DNA of 64,000 bases from an uncultured Caryophanales bacterium (GTDB lineage Bacteria; Bacillota_I; Bacilli_A; RFN20; CAG-826): positions 1 to 64,000 of the forward strand of contig CAJJXG010000002.1 of the NCBI GenBank assembly GCA_905197045.1, written 5' to 3'. Of this stretch, positions 46,284 through 55,740 are shown piece by piece (position 1 is the first letter of the stretch; the number at the start of each line of letters is the position of its first letter). Below the pieces are notes generated by a model that was not told the DNA's origin, did no database searches, and was given only the letters and a program-made list of their open reading frames with translations. The position numbers and the translations under genes were made by a program.

Positions 46284-47365
46284 TGAAAGAAATTATTCAT
46301 CAAGACGCTTCAACTAAAAAAAGAGTTCTCGCTCTTTTAATAGATTATTTTTTACTGTTTATTGGTAATGTTATTTTTTATTTTTTAATCGTTAGTCAAA
46401 TTGCAAATACTTTACCAATAATGAAAGATTTATCTAATGCTTTTTATAATTCTTATAATGAAGTAAAAGAAATTATTGAAGATAGTAAACTTGATTCTAT
46501 CTCAACTCTTAACTATTTAAAGATGAGTGTTAAAACGCGTCTTGGTGAAAGTTATTTTGTTGATACAGAATATGAACTTCTTGGATCGTTAAACAAAGAA
46601 AACGATCCAATTTACTTTTATTTAAATAACTATAAAAGTGAAAATATAAGTAGTTATCTTAATAATGGTATTAATCTAGAAACTTATTTAAAAAAGATTG
46701 AAGAGTCTAATTTTTTTGATATGAGTCAAGATAATTATTATCTTTTAAAAGAAGAGATTGCTATTAAGGTTGGTGATTATTTATTTAACGACAATCAAGT
46801 TTTTAAAAATGAATATGAAAACTTATATTCTTTTATTTTGAATAACTTTAATGATTGTTCTTTAGATTTAAAAGAAAATAATTCGTTATATTTAAATAGT
46901 TATTCTTTACTTAACTCTTCTTCAAATTCAATCCGCGGGGCTAATTTTATCGAGTTAAATATATCTTTTGTTTTTAGTTTTCTTTTTATTTATTTACTTA
47001 CTTTTTTACTTAACAAAAAACATAAATCATTAGGATTAATTGCAATGAAGTTAACATATGATTTTTCTAAAAAACCTTCTAAAACTAAACTATTTTTAAA
47101 AGTTTTACTTACTTTTATACTTACTTATTCATCAATTTTTCTTTCACTTTTTTTAACAAGTGGAAAAAGTTATGGGCAAGTAATTATGTATGACTTAAAT
47201 GGATTTTATCTTGCTTTACTTCTTTTAGTGTTTTCACTTTTAATGAGTTTATTTTCTTTTATTTTAGAGTTTTTACCAATTGCTAAATCTTCTTTAAGTG
47301 ATTATTTTTTATCTTTTAAAATAAAAGATGAAACCTTGGTTGAAGAAAATGAGTCTAGTCGTTAA
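46283..47365 (+). CDS. RDD-like membrane protein with large extracytoplasmic loop, first of two
   Basis: The 360-residue protein starts with the RDD-domain signature KKRVLALLIDYFLLF in its first membrane helix (about 12-35). A loop of about 190 residues, rich in Asn, Ser, Glu and Leu, separates it from three more helices near 228-248, 272-292 and 305-332. In ordinary RDD proteins this loop is only a few tens of residues. The function is unknown. Its ATG overlaps the protease stop (TAATG). It is followed with overlap by a second protein of the same design. Confidence 0.7.
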   Translation: MKEIIHQDASTKKRVLALLIDYFLLFIGNVIFYFLIVSQIANTLPIMKDLSNAFYNSYNEVKEIIEDSKLDSISTLNYLKMSVKTRLGESYFVDTEYELLGSLNKENDPIYFYLNNYKSENISSYLNNGINLETYLKKIEESNFFDMSQDNYYLLKEEIAIKVGDYLFNDNQVFKNEYENLYSFILNNFNDCSLDLKENNSLYLNSYSLLNSSSNSIRGANFIELNISFVFSFLFIYLLTFLLNKKHKSLGLIAMKLTYDFSKKPSKTKLFLKVLLTFILTYSSIFLSLFLTSGKSYGQVIMYDLNGFYLALLLLVFSLLMSLFSFILEFLPIAKSSLSDYFLSFKIKDETLVEENESSR

Positions 47366-48254
47366 ATATAAAAAGTGTAGTGATTTAAAAAGAGTAATGG
47401 CTTTTATTGTTGATTTTTTCTTTACTCTTTTATTAACTCTTTTACTTTTAGCTTCATCTTTAGCTATATTTTACGCAACACCAAATTATAAAGAAGCACT
47501 ATCTATTCAAGAAAATTTAAAAGAAAGAAGTGCTTTATTTATTGAAGGAAAAGAAGCACCTTTATATTTAAGTGAAAATAGTTTAACTATTAAAGAACAA
47601 GTAAGAGAGCTTGATGAGTTAATGACAAATTTTTATGAAAATTCTTATTTTTTTAAAGACAATAATGAAATAAATGAATATAACAATCGTAAATTAAATG
47701 AAAAATATAATGGGTATAACTTATTTAAAGAAGAAAATAATGAAATTATTTTTACTTTTAATAATGTGCCAGATAATACTTATTTGACTTATTTAACCAG
47801 TGAATATAATACCTATGCTTTATCTTCTTTTAGAAATTTTGATGAATATATTAATACCACTAAGTTTATTTCGTTAACCAACCTTCTTCTTATTATTTTT
47901 ACTTTTTTATTTTCAAGCATTATCTTTTATTTTTTAATACCTTTTTTAAGTAAAAATAATCGAGCGACTTTAGGAATGAAAATATTTAAGCTTGGTTTAA
48001 TATCTAATTCTAATTACAGCTTAACTAAAAAAGAATTTATATATCGTTTTCTTTTTTTCTTTGTTATTGAATATATTTTAGGTTTTTTATCTTTTTTTAT
48101 AGTTCCTTTAATTTCTTTATCCTTTATGCTTTTATCTAAAAATTCACTTCCTTTTCATGATTTATTGTTAAACTCTAAGATGATTGATATAAGTGGAGTA
48201 AAAATTTTTAAAAATAAATACGAACTTTTAAATACTTTAAACACTTCAAAATAG
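47349..48254 (+). CDS. RDD-like membrane protein with large extracytoplasmic loop, second of two
   Basis: The frame opens at 47328, but I prefer the ATG at 47349, which gives MSLVVKYKKCSDLKRVMAFIVDFFF and has GAAG before it; either start overlaps the preceding gene. The first helix carries the RDD signature LKRVMAFIVD. A loop of about 140 residues precedes three helices near 185-205, 240-262 and 265-280, with RATLGMKIFKLGL, the second RDD motif, between them. It is last in the GNAT-esterase-protease-RDD-RDD operon. The pair might form a membrane complex connected with the protease; this is inference from order only. Confidence 0.7.
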   Translation: MSLVVKYKKCSDLKRVMAFIVDFFFTLLLTLLLLASSLAIFYATPNYKEALSIQENLKERSALFIEGKEAPLYLSENSLTIKEQVRELDELMTNFYENSYFFKDNNEINEYNNRKLNEKYNGYNLFKEENNEIIFTFNNVPDNTYLTYLTSEYNTYALSSFRNFDEYINTTKFISLTNLLLIIFTFLFSSIIFYFLIPFLSKNNRATLGMKIFKLGLISNSNYSLTKKEFIYRFLFFFVIEYILGFLSFFIVPLISLSFMLLSKNSLPFHDLLLNSKMIDISGVKIFKNKYELLNTLNTSK

Positions 48255-48316
48255 AAAATTTAATTAATAAAACCTTCTTTTTCGTTTTAACTCCTTTATA
48301 ATATAGATGTTTATCT

Positions 48317-49714
48317 ATGGGGCTAGTTAAAGCATCTAAATTTGAAATTAAACCGATAGCATTTATTTGCTTAGCGTTTATGGTTGTAATCCTACTGGGT
48401 TCGCTTTTTTTATGGGCACCATTTTCTTTAAATGAAGGAATAAGCGTTGATTATATTGATGCTTTATTTACCTCAACTTCGGCAACTTGTGTTACGGGTT
48501 TAGTTTCTTTACCAAATGGATCAGTTGCTGATACTTATAATATTTTTGGGCGATTTGTAGTAGCTCTTTTAATCCAAATTGGTGGATTAGGAGCGGCAAC
48601 TTTAGCGATGGCTTTTATTTTAATAATTTCTTCTCGCTTAACAATGAATCAACAAACCTTAGTAAAAGAAAGCTGGAATATTTCTTCTTTTAAAGGTCTT
48701 AAAAAAATCTTTTTATTAAATCTTTTAATTACTTTTATTGCAGAAATTGTCGGAGCTTTTCTTTTATTTTTTGATCTTTATTTTTTACATAACGATGTTA
48801 TTAAAGGGATCGATGAAGCTTTTGGACACGCCTTCTTTTTATCAGTAAGTGCCTTTAATAATGCAGGATTTGATATTTTTGGAAATACTTCATTAATTGC
48901 TTTTTCAGATGATGTATTTATGAATTTAATCATCTCTTTACTTATTGTTTTTGGTGGTTTAGGTTATTTAGTTATTATTGATATCTGCTCTAAAAAGTTT
49001 CATTTTAAAAAGATGACTTTACATACAAAAGTTGTTATTTTTATGACTTTGTTATTAATTGTTGGTGGAACAATTACTATTTATTTAAGTGAAAACGTGC
49101 CTCATTTTATAAATAGCGCCGTGCCTTCTGGAATGACTTTTTTAGAGTCTTTCTTTTTATCTGTTTCAACAAGAACGGCTGGATTTACAACTTATAATTT
49201 ATACGATGCGCAGATTTGTTCAATTCTATTAATGAATGTACTTATGTTTATTGGAGCTTCTCCAGGAGGTACTGGAGGTGGTGTTAAAACAACAACCATC
49301 TTTGCTCTTTTTGCTCGCATTAGAAGTGGAATTGATGGAAAAGCACCTCATGCTTTTAGAAGAAGCATCAATAAAGAAACCATTCAAAAAGCATTTACCT
49401 TATTTTTCCTTTCAGTATTATTCCTTCTTTTCTTTATCATTTTAATTTTTGCTTTTGAAGGAAAAGAAATTGAAGGAAATGGTAATATTTATTCATCAAA
49501 TGATTATGTTTTTGATGCTTTTAGTGCTTTTGCAACCGTTGGACTTTCAACTGGAGTTACTCCATTTTTCTCAGTTGGTAGTAAACTTTGTTTAATTTTA
49601 TTAATGTATATTGGCCGAATTGGTCCAATGTCAGTTTCATTATCTTTATTTAAAACAAAACATAGTAATAACATTACTTGGAAATATGTAGATGATTCAT
49701 TACCTATTGGATGA
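48317..49714 (+). CDS. ktrB: potassium uptake channel, TrkH/KtrB family
   Basis: The 465-residue integral membrane protein has the four pore-loop segments of the Trk/Ktr family: STSATCVTGL near residue 55, SAFNNAGFD near 173, STRTAGFTTY near 284 and SAFATVGLSTG near 393, each with the selectivity glycine. A TPGGTxGGVKTTT-like stretch (SPGGTGGGVKTTT) lies near 320. It takes up K+ together with a cytoplasmic KtrA ring encoded next. TATAAT (48297-48302) ends 14 bases before the ATG and there is no ribosome site, so the leader is very short. Confidence 0.95.
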   Translation: MGLVKASKFEIKPIAFICLAFMVVILLGSLFLWAPFSLNEGISVDYIDALFTSTSATCVTGLVSLPNGSVADTYNIFGRFVVALLIQIGGLGAATLAMAFILIISSRLTMNQQTLVKESWNISSFKGLKKIFLLNLLITFIAEIVGAFLLFFDLYFLHNDVIKGIDEAFGHAFFLSVSAFNNAGFDIFGNTSLIAFSDDVFMNLIISLLIVFGGLGYLVIIDICSKKFHFKKMTLHTKVVIFMTLLLIVGGTITIYLSENVPHFINSAVPSGMTFLESFFLSVSTRTAGFTTYNLYDAQICSILLMNVLMFIGASPGGTGGGVKTTTIFALFARIRSGIDGKAPHAFRRSINKETIQKAFTLFFLSVLFLLFFIILIFAFEGKEIEGNGNIYSSNDYVFDAFSAFATVGLSTGVTPFFSVGSKLCLILLMYIGRIGPMSVSLSLFKTKHSNNITWKYVDDSLPIG

Positions 49715-49728
49715 GGAAGGATATTTTT

Positions 49729-50382
49729 ATGGCAAAAAATGCAGGAACTATTGGTATTATTGGACTTGGAAGATTTGGTTATTCTTTAGCTATTGAACTT
49801 GCTTCTAAAGGCAAAAGCATTATTTGTATTGATAAAGATGAAAAGAAAGTTAAAGAAATGCTTGATTACACAGATTATGCCTATGTTAGTGAAGATTTAA
49901 CTAAAGAAACCTTAGAAGAGTTAGGTTTTAAAGAATGCGAAACCATTGTTGTTTGTATTGGTGAAAAAGTTGATGCTTCAATTTTAACAACCTTAAATGC
50001 CATTTCTTTAGGAGTTAAAAAAGTTATTGCTAAAGCGGGAAATGAAGAACAAGGGCAAGTCCTTGAACGTCTTGGAGCAGAAGTTATCTATCCTGATAAA
50101 GATAGTGCTGATCGTCTTGCTAAAAAAATACTTTCTAATAATATTCTTGATTTTATTTCTCTTAATGAAAATATTGAAATTGTTGAAATAACTATTCCTA
50201 AAAGATATGTTGGGATAAAACTTGCTGATACTGATATTAGAAAAAGATTTAACCTTAATGTTATTGCAATTGAAAGAGATGAAAATATCGATATTAACGT
50301 TTCACCTTCTCACGTATTTGAAGAAAAAGATGCTATCGTTGTTGTTGGTAATACCGATAGTATCGCTGAATTTGAAAAATAG
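49729..50382 (+). CDS. ktrA: potassium uptake regulator KtrA
   Basis: The 217-residue RCK protein has the Rossmann motif TIGIIGLGRFGYSLA, the strand-two acidic end CIDKDEKKV, IVVCIGEKVDAS and a TrkA-C domain from about residue 135 (EITIPKRYVGIKLADTD). The start at 49729 is chosen over an upstream ATG at 49711 because GAGGAAGG lies before it and the protein then begins like its relatives. It directly follows ktrB, its membrane partner. KtrA typically responds to ATP/ADP and, through TrkA-C, c-di-AMP. Confidence 0.93.
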   Translation: MAKNAGTIGIIGLGRFGYSLAIELASKGKSIICIDKDEKKVKEMLDYTDYAYVSEDLTKETLEELGFKECETIVVCIGEKVDASILTTLNAISLGVKKVIAKAGNEEQGQVLERLGAEVIYPDKDSADRLAKKILSNNILDFISLNENIEIVEITIPKRYVGIKLADTDIRKRFNLNVIAIERDENIDINVSPSHVFEEKDAIVVVGNTDSIAEFEK

Positions 50383-50464
50383 ACTTTTAAAAACATAATC
50401 TAGAATAATTTTGTGCTTAAAAAACAATACGCAATTAAAAATAGAATTATAAGCGTTTAATCTT

Positions 50465-50470
50465 TATAAT
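50465..50470 (+). promoter_or_regulatory. -10 element of the ABC importer operon, apparently leaderless
   Basis: TATAAT ends seven bases before the ATG at 50478. No Shine-Dalgarno can fit; the message should start at the initiation codon. Confidence 0.5.
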
Positions 50471-50477
50471 TGTAGTT

Positions 50478-51932
50478 ATGGAAATTCATATTAAGAATTT
50501 AAAAAAAGTTTTTGAAGGAGACAAAAAGAAAAATATACCAGATACCATTGCGGTAGATGATTTTTCACTTGATATTAATGATGGTGAACTTGTTGGTTTA
50601 CTCGGTCCTTCAGGCTGTGGCAAATCCACAATTCTTTATATGATAAGTGGCTTAAAAGAGCCTACTAGTGGAGAAGTCTTTTTTGGGAAAGAAGATGTTA
50701 CCGATCTTGCTCCCGAAAAAAGAAAAATCGGTTTTGTTTTTCAAAATTATGCTTTATATCCACATTTAAATGTTTATAAAAATATAGCTTTTCCTTTAGA
50801 AGATATTTATATAAAAGATTTCTTAAAAAGTAGAAAAATATCCATGTTTTGTAAGCTTATTGAAATAAAAGATGAGCTTTTTAAAGCAAAAGATATTATT
50901 AAAAAAGCTAAAGAAAAAGATAAAAAAATCTCAAAATCTTTAATTATTGATGAAATAAGTTTTGCTTTAAATATACCTTTTTCTTACTCTAAATTTTTAT
51001 ATAAATATCTTAAAAAAGGGGATTTTAATATTGATATATTTGTTGGTATTTTAAAGAGTCTAATTGAAAAAGAAAAAAGAAAGTTAGCTTACTTTAAATT
51101 AACTCTCGATGAAGAAAACTACATTTTAAAAAACAATAAGCGAATCGAAATTAAAAGAAAAATAAATAATGATGAAATTGATTTAAAGATAAGAGACGTA
51201 GCTCGAATTGTTAAACTTGAAGGCTTACTTTATCGAAAACCAAGTGAGATAAGTGGAGGTCAACAACAAAGAGTTGCTATCGCTCGTGCTTTAATTAAAT
51301 CTCCAAAGGTTTTACTTTTAGATGAACCTTTATCTAATCTTGATGCGAGGTTAAGACTTGAAACGCGAGAAGAAATTAGACGCATTCAAAAAGAAACTGG
51401 AATTACGACAATTTTTGTTACTCATGATCAAGATGAAGCAATGTCAATTTGTGATAAAATCGTTGTTTTAAATAAAGGGAAAATTGAAGAAGTTGGTGAG
51501 CCTCAAAATGTTTATGATGATCCTAAGAATTTATTTACTGCTAAATTTTTAGGTTTACCACCAATTACTATTTTTGATGGATTTATTAAAAATAATGATC
51601 TTTATATTTCTTCTTCTAAAATTTTAAGAGTTGAAGATTATTCCTTAAATAACAAAGAAGTTTTAGTTGGAATTCGTCCTGAAGGCTATGTGAAAGCTAG
51701 CGAAAACGATGAGTATACTTTTAAAGTTTGGGTTACCTCAATTATTGCTCAAGGAAGAGACACAGAAGTATTAGCAAAACATCCTATTAACGATGAAAAC
51801 TTTAAAATTATGATTAGAAATGATGATAAATTTGATTTAGGTTTTAATTATTTTAAGATTAAACCTAATAAGATTTATCTATTTGATAAAGATACAAAAA
51901 AGAGGATTTATCTAAATGAACACCAAAAATAA
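50478..51932 (+). CDS. ABC importer ATPase (MalK/UgpC type) with ~125-residue insertion, copy 1
   Basis: The 484-residue ATPase has Walker A GPSGCGKST (43-51), Q-loop Gln89 in VFQNYALYPH, signature SGGQQQRVA (259 onward), Walker B LLLDEP (Glu283), D-loop SNLDAR and switch His316. C-terminal regulatory strands resemble the TOBE domain of MalK (VGIRPEGY). Between residues about 108 and 236, in the helical subdomain between Q-loop and signature, lies a charged helical insertion absent from MalK. Mycoplasma UgpC-like ATPases also carry an insertion here. It overlaps the first permease gene by 17 bases. The energised importer is probably for a sugar or glycerol-phosphate compound. Confidence 0.9.
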   Translation: MEIHIKNLKKVFEGDKKKNIPDTIAVDDFSLDINDGELVGLLGPSGCGKSTILYMISGLKEPTSGEVFFGKEDVTDLAPEKRKIGFVFQNYALYPHLNVYKNIAFPLEDIYIKDFLKSRKISMFCKLIEIKDELFKAKDIIKKAKEKDKKISKSLIIDEISFALNIPFSYSKFLYKYLKKGDFNIDIFVGILKSLIEKEKRKLAYFKLTLDEENYILKNNKRIEIKRKINNDEIDLKIRDVARIVKLEGLLYRKPSEISGGQQQRVAIARALIKSPKVLLLDEPLSNLDARLRLETREEIRRIQKETGITTIFVTHDQDEAMSICDKIVVLNKGKIEEVGEPQNVYDDPKNLFTAKFLGLPPITIFDGFIKNNDLYISSSKILRVEDYSLNNKEVLVGIRPEGYVKASENDEYTFKVWVTSIIAQGRDTEVLAKHPINDENFKIMIRNDDKFDLGFNYFKIKPNKIYLFDKDTKKRIYLNEHQK

Positions 51933-52857
51933 CTATAAAGCATGGATTTATTTAGCTCCTTCTTTAATCCTTCTTATTGTTTTTGCTCTTTATCCATTGC
52001 TTGATACTTTTTATATATCATTTTTAAAAGATTATAACTATATAAGTGGAGAAAGTAATGGTTTTACTTTAGAAAACTATCAAGCTTTGTTTGGAATTAT
52101 TCCAGCTCCAGATGATATACCTCATCTTCAAGGTCCAATTAATGCTTTTTTTGAATTTGCTTTACCTAATACACTTTTAATAACTTTTGTTACGGTACCA
52201 ATTTCAATAATTCTTGCTTTAATTATTGCGGTTTTAATTAACTCAATTAAAGTTTGTCAAAGATTTTTTCAAACTTTATTTTTCACTCCTTACGTTACTA
52301 ATATCATTGCAGTAGGAATGGTATTTGGGGTTATTTTTTCTCATACTGGTTTATTTAATTCAGTATTTGGTTTAGATAATTATTGGGTAGAAAATAATGC
52401 TAACACAACTTATTGGAATGCAATGTTTGTTATTTTTTGTGACATAATTTGGTATCAACTACCTTTTAAAATATTAATTTTTGTAGCCGGACTTCAAGGA
52501 ATTGGCAAAACTTATTATGATGCTGCACGAATTGATAGTGCTTCAAAAATTAAGCAGTTCTTTAAAATTACTGTCCCTCTTTTATCACCCCAAATTTTTT
52601 ATATTTCTATTACTTCCTTTATTAATGGATTTAAGGAATATCAATCTATTGCTGGCTTATTTAATCGTACTGGAACAACCGGAAACTCTTATAACTTATA
52701 TACCGTTGTTTATTTTATTTATGATCAAATAAGTGTTGGATATGGTGATAACGTACGTTATGCCTGCTGTGGAGCAGTAATCTTATTTTTAATTATATTT
52801 GTTTTTACAATTCTTCAATTCTGGGTTTCTAAAAAGAGGGTTCATTATGGAGCATAA
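51916..52857 (+). CDS. sugar-type ABC importer permease 1 (MalF/UgpA family)
   Basis: The 313-residue protein has six predicted helices and the binding-protein-dependent permease EAA loop (GIGKTYYDAARIDSASKIKQFFKITVPLLSP) near residues 195-225, which docks on the ATPase. Length and topology are those of the UgpA/MsmF/LacF branch. It overlaps the ATPase gene upstream and the second permease downstream, showing tight coupling of the importer subunits. Confidence 0.93.
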   Translation: MNTKNNYKAWIYLAPSLILLIVFALYPLLDTFYISFLKDYNYISGESNGFTLENYQALFGIIPAPDDIPHLQGPINAFFEFALPNTLLITFVTVPISIILALIIAVLINSIKVCQRFFQTLFFTPYVTNIIAVGMVFGVIFSHTGLFNSVFGLDNYWVENNANTTYWNAMFVIFCDIIWYQLPFKILIFVAGLQGIGKTYYDAARIDSASKIKQFFKITVPLLSPQIFYISITSFINGFKEYQSIAGLFNRTGTTGNSYNLYTVVYFIYDQISVGYGDNVRYACCGAVILFLIIFVFTILQFWVSKKRVHYGA

Positions 52858-53851
52858 TGATATTTTGCTAAACGAAGATAGCATCTATTCAAGCAATTCA
52901 GAGATAGAATTTGTAATTGAAGGATTTAATACTAGTGTTGACAAAACCAAGAAAAAAGATAAGGTTTTGCGAGTTTTTTCGTTAATTATCATATATGCCT
53001 TTTTAATATTTTTTGCTTTTATTATGATGATTCCATTTTATTGGATGGTAATTTCTTCTTTAAAAAGCGAAGTCTCAAACGGGGTATATTTAGGTCTTGA
53101 TAACAATTTTTTTATAGCTTTAGATCAAATTGCTTGGGAGAACTATGCTTTAATTTTTGATCCGGCTCGCCTTGATTTCTTTAATTACCTTTATAACACT
53201 TTTGTTGTTGTTATTATTTCGACTTTAGGTACATTATTTGTAACAATTTTCGCTTCTTTTGCCTTTGCTAGGCTTCAATTTAAGGGAAAAGATGTTACTT
53301 TTTATATTTACCTTATAACAATGATGATTCCTAGTGAGTTATTTGTTGTCACAAATTACATTCAAGTTTATCGATATGGACTCCTGGATTCAACCTGGGG
53401 CACATATCTAGCTATTATGCTTCCTTTTATTGTTAATGTTTTTTACATTTATTTACTTAATGAAGCTTTTAAGCAGATTCCAAACGAGCTTTATCTTGCC
53501 GCAAAAATTGATGGTAAAAGTGATTGGAAGTATCTTTGGAAAGTTATGGTTCCAGTTGCTTCACCTACATTAATTACAATTATTATTTTAAAAGTTATAT
53601 CAACTTGGAATGCATATGCTTGGCCAAAAACCGTTGCTCCTCAAGGATCTACTAATCAAAGTGCAAATTTAATCTCTGTTGCAATTAGAGATTTTGCTAA
53701 TTTTATCTATCGAGAAGGTGGAAATGAGTTTGTTTTACAATCTCTTCAAATGGCAGCAACTGTTATTGTTACGATCCCTCTTGTTATTATCTTTATAGTA
53801 TTTAGAAAATACATTATGAATGGGACAAGTCGTGCTGGAATTAAAGGGTGA
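52847..53851 (+). CDS. sugar-type ABC importer permease 2 (MalG/UgpE family)
   Basis: The 334-residue protein has six predicted helices after a hydrophilic N-terminal extension of about 40 residues that is longer than usual. Its EAA loop is IPNELYLAAKIDGKSDWKYLWKVMVPVASPT near residue 215. The start at 52847 is chosen because AGAGGG precedes it; the frame is open 16 codons upstream but that stretch duplicates permease 1 coding sequence. It pairs with permease 1 to form the channel. Confidence 0.92.
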   Translation: MEHNDILLNEDSIYSSNSEIEFVIEGFNTSVDKTKKKDKVLRVFSLIIIYAFLIFFAFIMMIPFYWMVISSLKSEVSNGVYLGLDNNFFIALDQIAWENYALIFDPARLDFFNYLYNTFVVVIISTLGTLFVTIFASFAFARLQFKGKDVTFYIYLITMMIPSELFVVTNYIQVYRYGLLDSTWGTYLAIMLPFIVNVFYIYLLNEAFKQIPNELYLAAKIDGKSDWKYLWKVMVPVASPTLITIIILKVISTWNAYAWPKTVAPQGSTNQSANLISVAIRDFANFIYREGGNEFVLQSLQMAATVIVTIPLVIIFIVFRKYIMNGTSRAGIKG

Positions 53852-53879
53852 TGAGTCAAAAATTTACGTTTTCTTAATT

Positions 53880-53907
53880 TTGAATATAAGTTCAATTATG
53901 ATATATT
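53880..53907 (+). promoter_or_regulatory. separate promoter for the binding-lipoprotein gene
   Basis: TTGAAT (53880-53885) and TATATT (53902-53907) are 16 nt apart. The spacer edge contains the inverted repeat TTGAA-TATAAG-TTCAA (53880-53896 region), a possible operator. A dedicated promoter would explain excess binding protein over permease. Confidence 0.55.
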
Positions 53908-53940
53908 AATTGCGTATTTAAGCAGGAGGCTAATACTTAC

Positions 53941-55593
53941 ATGAAACTTAAATCAAAACTTTTAATGCCTGCTCTTGTGTTAGGGGCATTAACAATTTCT
54001 TCAATTTCTGCTTGTTCATCAGAAGTTGGTAGCGATGAAAAAACAAAAATTGTTTTTTGGACCAATATTTATGATCCTGAAGATGATCCAACTGGCGAAG
54101 TTGAAATGATGGATAAAATAGTTGCTGCTTTTGAAGATAAATATCCAAACATTGATGTTGAATATAAACAAAGCGGTCAATACGCAGATATTCATGCAAC
54201 CATCCAAAGCAATATTAAAAATATAGATAATTTGCCAAATATGGCTGTTTGCTATCCAGACTATGTTGTTAACTATTTAGAAAGTGGTAACGTCTTAAAA
54301 ATGGATTCTTTCATGAACAGCACTGAATATGGATTTGGTCATGATGCGAATAATAACGGAGCCAGTGAAGCTGATACAGTTGCAAGTGATGTAAACGAAG
54401 CTTTCTTAAAGGAAGGTCAACAATATGCAATTGAAGGAACTTATTCGCTTCCTTGGTATAAAAATAGTGAAGCTTTATTCTATAACTATGATGTTTTAGA
54501 TGAAGTGTTTGGAGCAGGAAACTATGAAAATAAACTTACTAACTGGGAAGGTCTTATTAGTCTTGCTCGTGAATTAATGCAAAAGACAGATCTTGTAACT
54601 AGTTGGTCACATAAGGATAATACAGGCAATTATGTAATTGATGACCATAACGTCTATTGGAAGAGTATGAAAGATCGAATTCCAACTGATGGAAGTGCAC
54701 CAAGTAACTATGCTACCCCAATTAGCTACGACTCAATCGATAACTTATTTATTACTTTTGCTGAAATGATGGATGTTCCATATACTGGCGGAGACACTGA
54801 TAAAGATGGAAAAATAACAAAATCTGAAGCTATCCTTTTCTATAATCCTAATACTGGAGCCAACGCAAAAACTGTTCAAATGATCAAGATGCTTAAGGGA
54901 TGGTATGATGAAGGACTTATTACAACATCTGAAATGCTTGATACTGCTGGAAATGGTGATTATGGATGTTGGAACGAATATACATATAATCAAAACTCAT
55001 TTATGTATATTAACGGAAGTAAAAATGCTTGGTATGGATCATATGATACCTTCAGAGGAAAAGTATTACCAACTCCCGTAATTGATGAAGGAATGTTAGA
55101 ATCTACTCCTAGAGTAATTAATCCAAACGCTAACTCAAAAGCTATGTCTCAAGGAGCTAATATTGTTTTCTTTGATAAAGGCGATGCACAAAATGAAGCA
55201 GCTTGGTTATTCTATAAATTCTTAACAAATACTGCTAATTCATCAACTGTTGCTCTTCAAATGTCTTCTATGCCTGTAAGGTCTTCTAGTTATGGTACTG
55301 CTGATTTTAAAGCTGCAACTGCTGCAAAAGATAATTTCCCAGACGAGATTACTAATGTTTCTGAAGACGACAATCAAGCTAAAAACTACGAATATCTACA
55401 AGCTAATGTTTATGATATTTATCAACAATATGATAAAAACGATCAAACCTTTGTTGCTCCAGTTTCACAATTCTCTTCAAGTGCAAGAAGTGCAATTGAA
55501 AGCATGATGATTAATGTCTTTAAATATTCAGGCGATAATTTAGACGGATATATCAACGAACAAATTATTGCTGCATACAATCAAATTGTTTAA
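53941..55593 (+). CDS. ABC importer extracellular solute-binding lipoprotein
   Basis: The 550-residue protein starts with a signal peptide and lipobox ending SISAC (Cys28), then the family-1 binding-protein pattern KIVFWTNIYDP, MMDKIVAAFEDKYPNIDVEY and YSLPWYKNSEALFYNYDVLDE. C-terminal GANIVFFDKGDAQNEAAWLFYKFLT is typical too. Within the chain, D285-T-D287-K-D289-G-K-I-T-K-S-E296 is a perfect 12-residue EF-hand calcium loop. AGGAGG lies before the ATG. It completes the importer encoded by the three preceding genes. The ligand is probably a carbohydrate; its length exceeds typical sugar-binding proteins. Confidence 0.92.
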   Translation: MKLKSKLLMPALVLGALTISSISACSSEVGSDEKTKIVFWTNIYDPEDDPTGEVEMMDKIVAAFEDKYPNIDVEYKQSGQYADIHATIQSNIKNIDNLPNMAVCYPDYVVNYLESGNVLKMDSFMNSTEYGFGHDANNNGASEADTVASDVNEAFLKEGQQYAIEGTYSLPWYKNSEALFYNYDVLDEVFGAGNYENKLTNWEGLISLARELMQKTDLVTSWSHKDNTGNYVIDDHNVYWKSMKDRIPTDGSAPSNYATPISYDSIDNLFITFAEMMDVPYTGGDTDKDGKITKSEAILFYNPNTGANAKTVQMIKMLKGWYDEGLITTSEMLDTAGNGDYGCWNEYTYNQNSFMYINGSKNAWYGSYDTFRGKVLPTPVIDEGMLESTPRVINPNANSKAMSQGANIVFFDKGDAQNEAAWLFYKFLTNTANSSTVALQMSSMPVRSSSYGTADFKAATAAKDNFPDEITNVSEDDNQAKNYEYLQANVYDIYQQYDKNDQTFVAPVSQFSSSARSAIESMMINVFKYSGDNLDGYINEQIIAAYNQIV

Positions 55594-55601
55594 TTTTATT
55601 G

Positions 55602-55627
55602 AGCCCACCAAATTGGTGGGCTTTTTG
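55602..55627 (+). terminator. terminator after the importer operon
   Basis: AGCCCACCA/TGGTGGGCT (55602-55610 with 55614-55622) is a perfect 9-bp stem with a 3-nt loop and a T-run. Confidence 0.92.
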
Positions 55628-55740
55628 ATTCTATTCTAAAAAATAAGCATAAATGTAAAGAAAATGGTATTGAATGTAAAAATTAGGCAATAAGTTCAAA
55701 GCTTATTTAATTTTGAATTTAAAAGGAGCATAATAATTAT

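Noticed and set aside
54793..54828. Dockerin domain in the binding lipoprotein
   Set aside because: Dockerins need two calcium loops in tandem; only one EF-hand loop is present and it lies inside the binding-protein fold.
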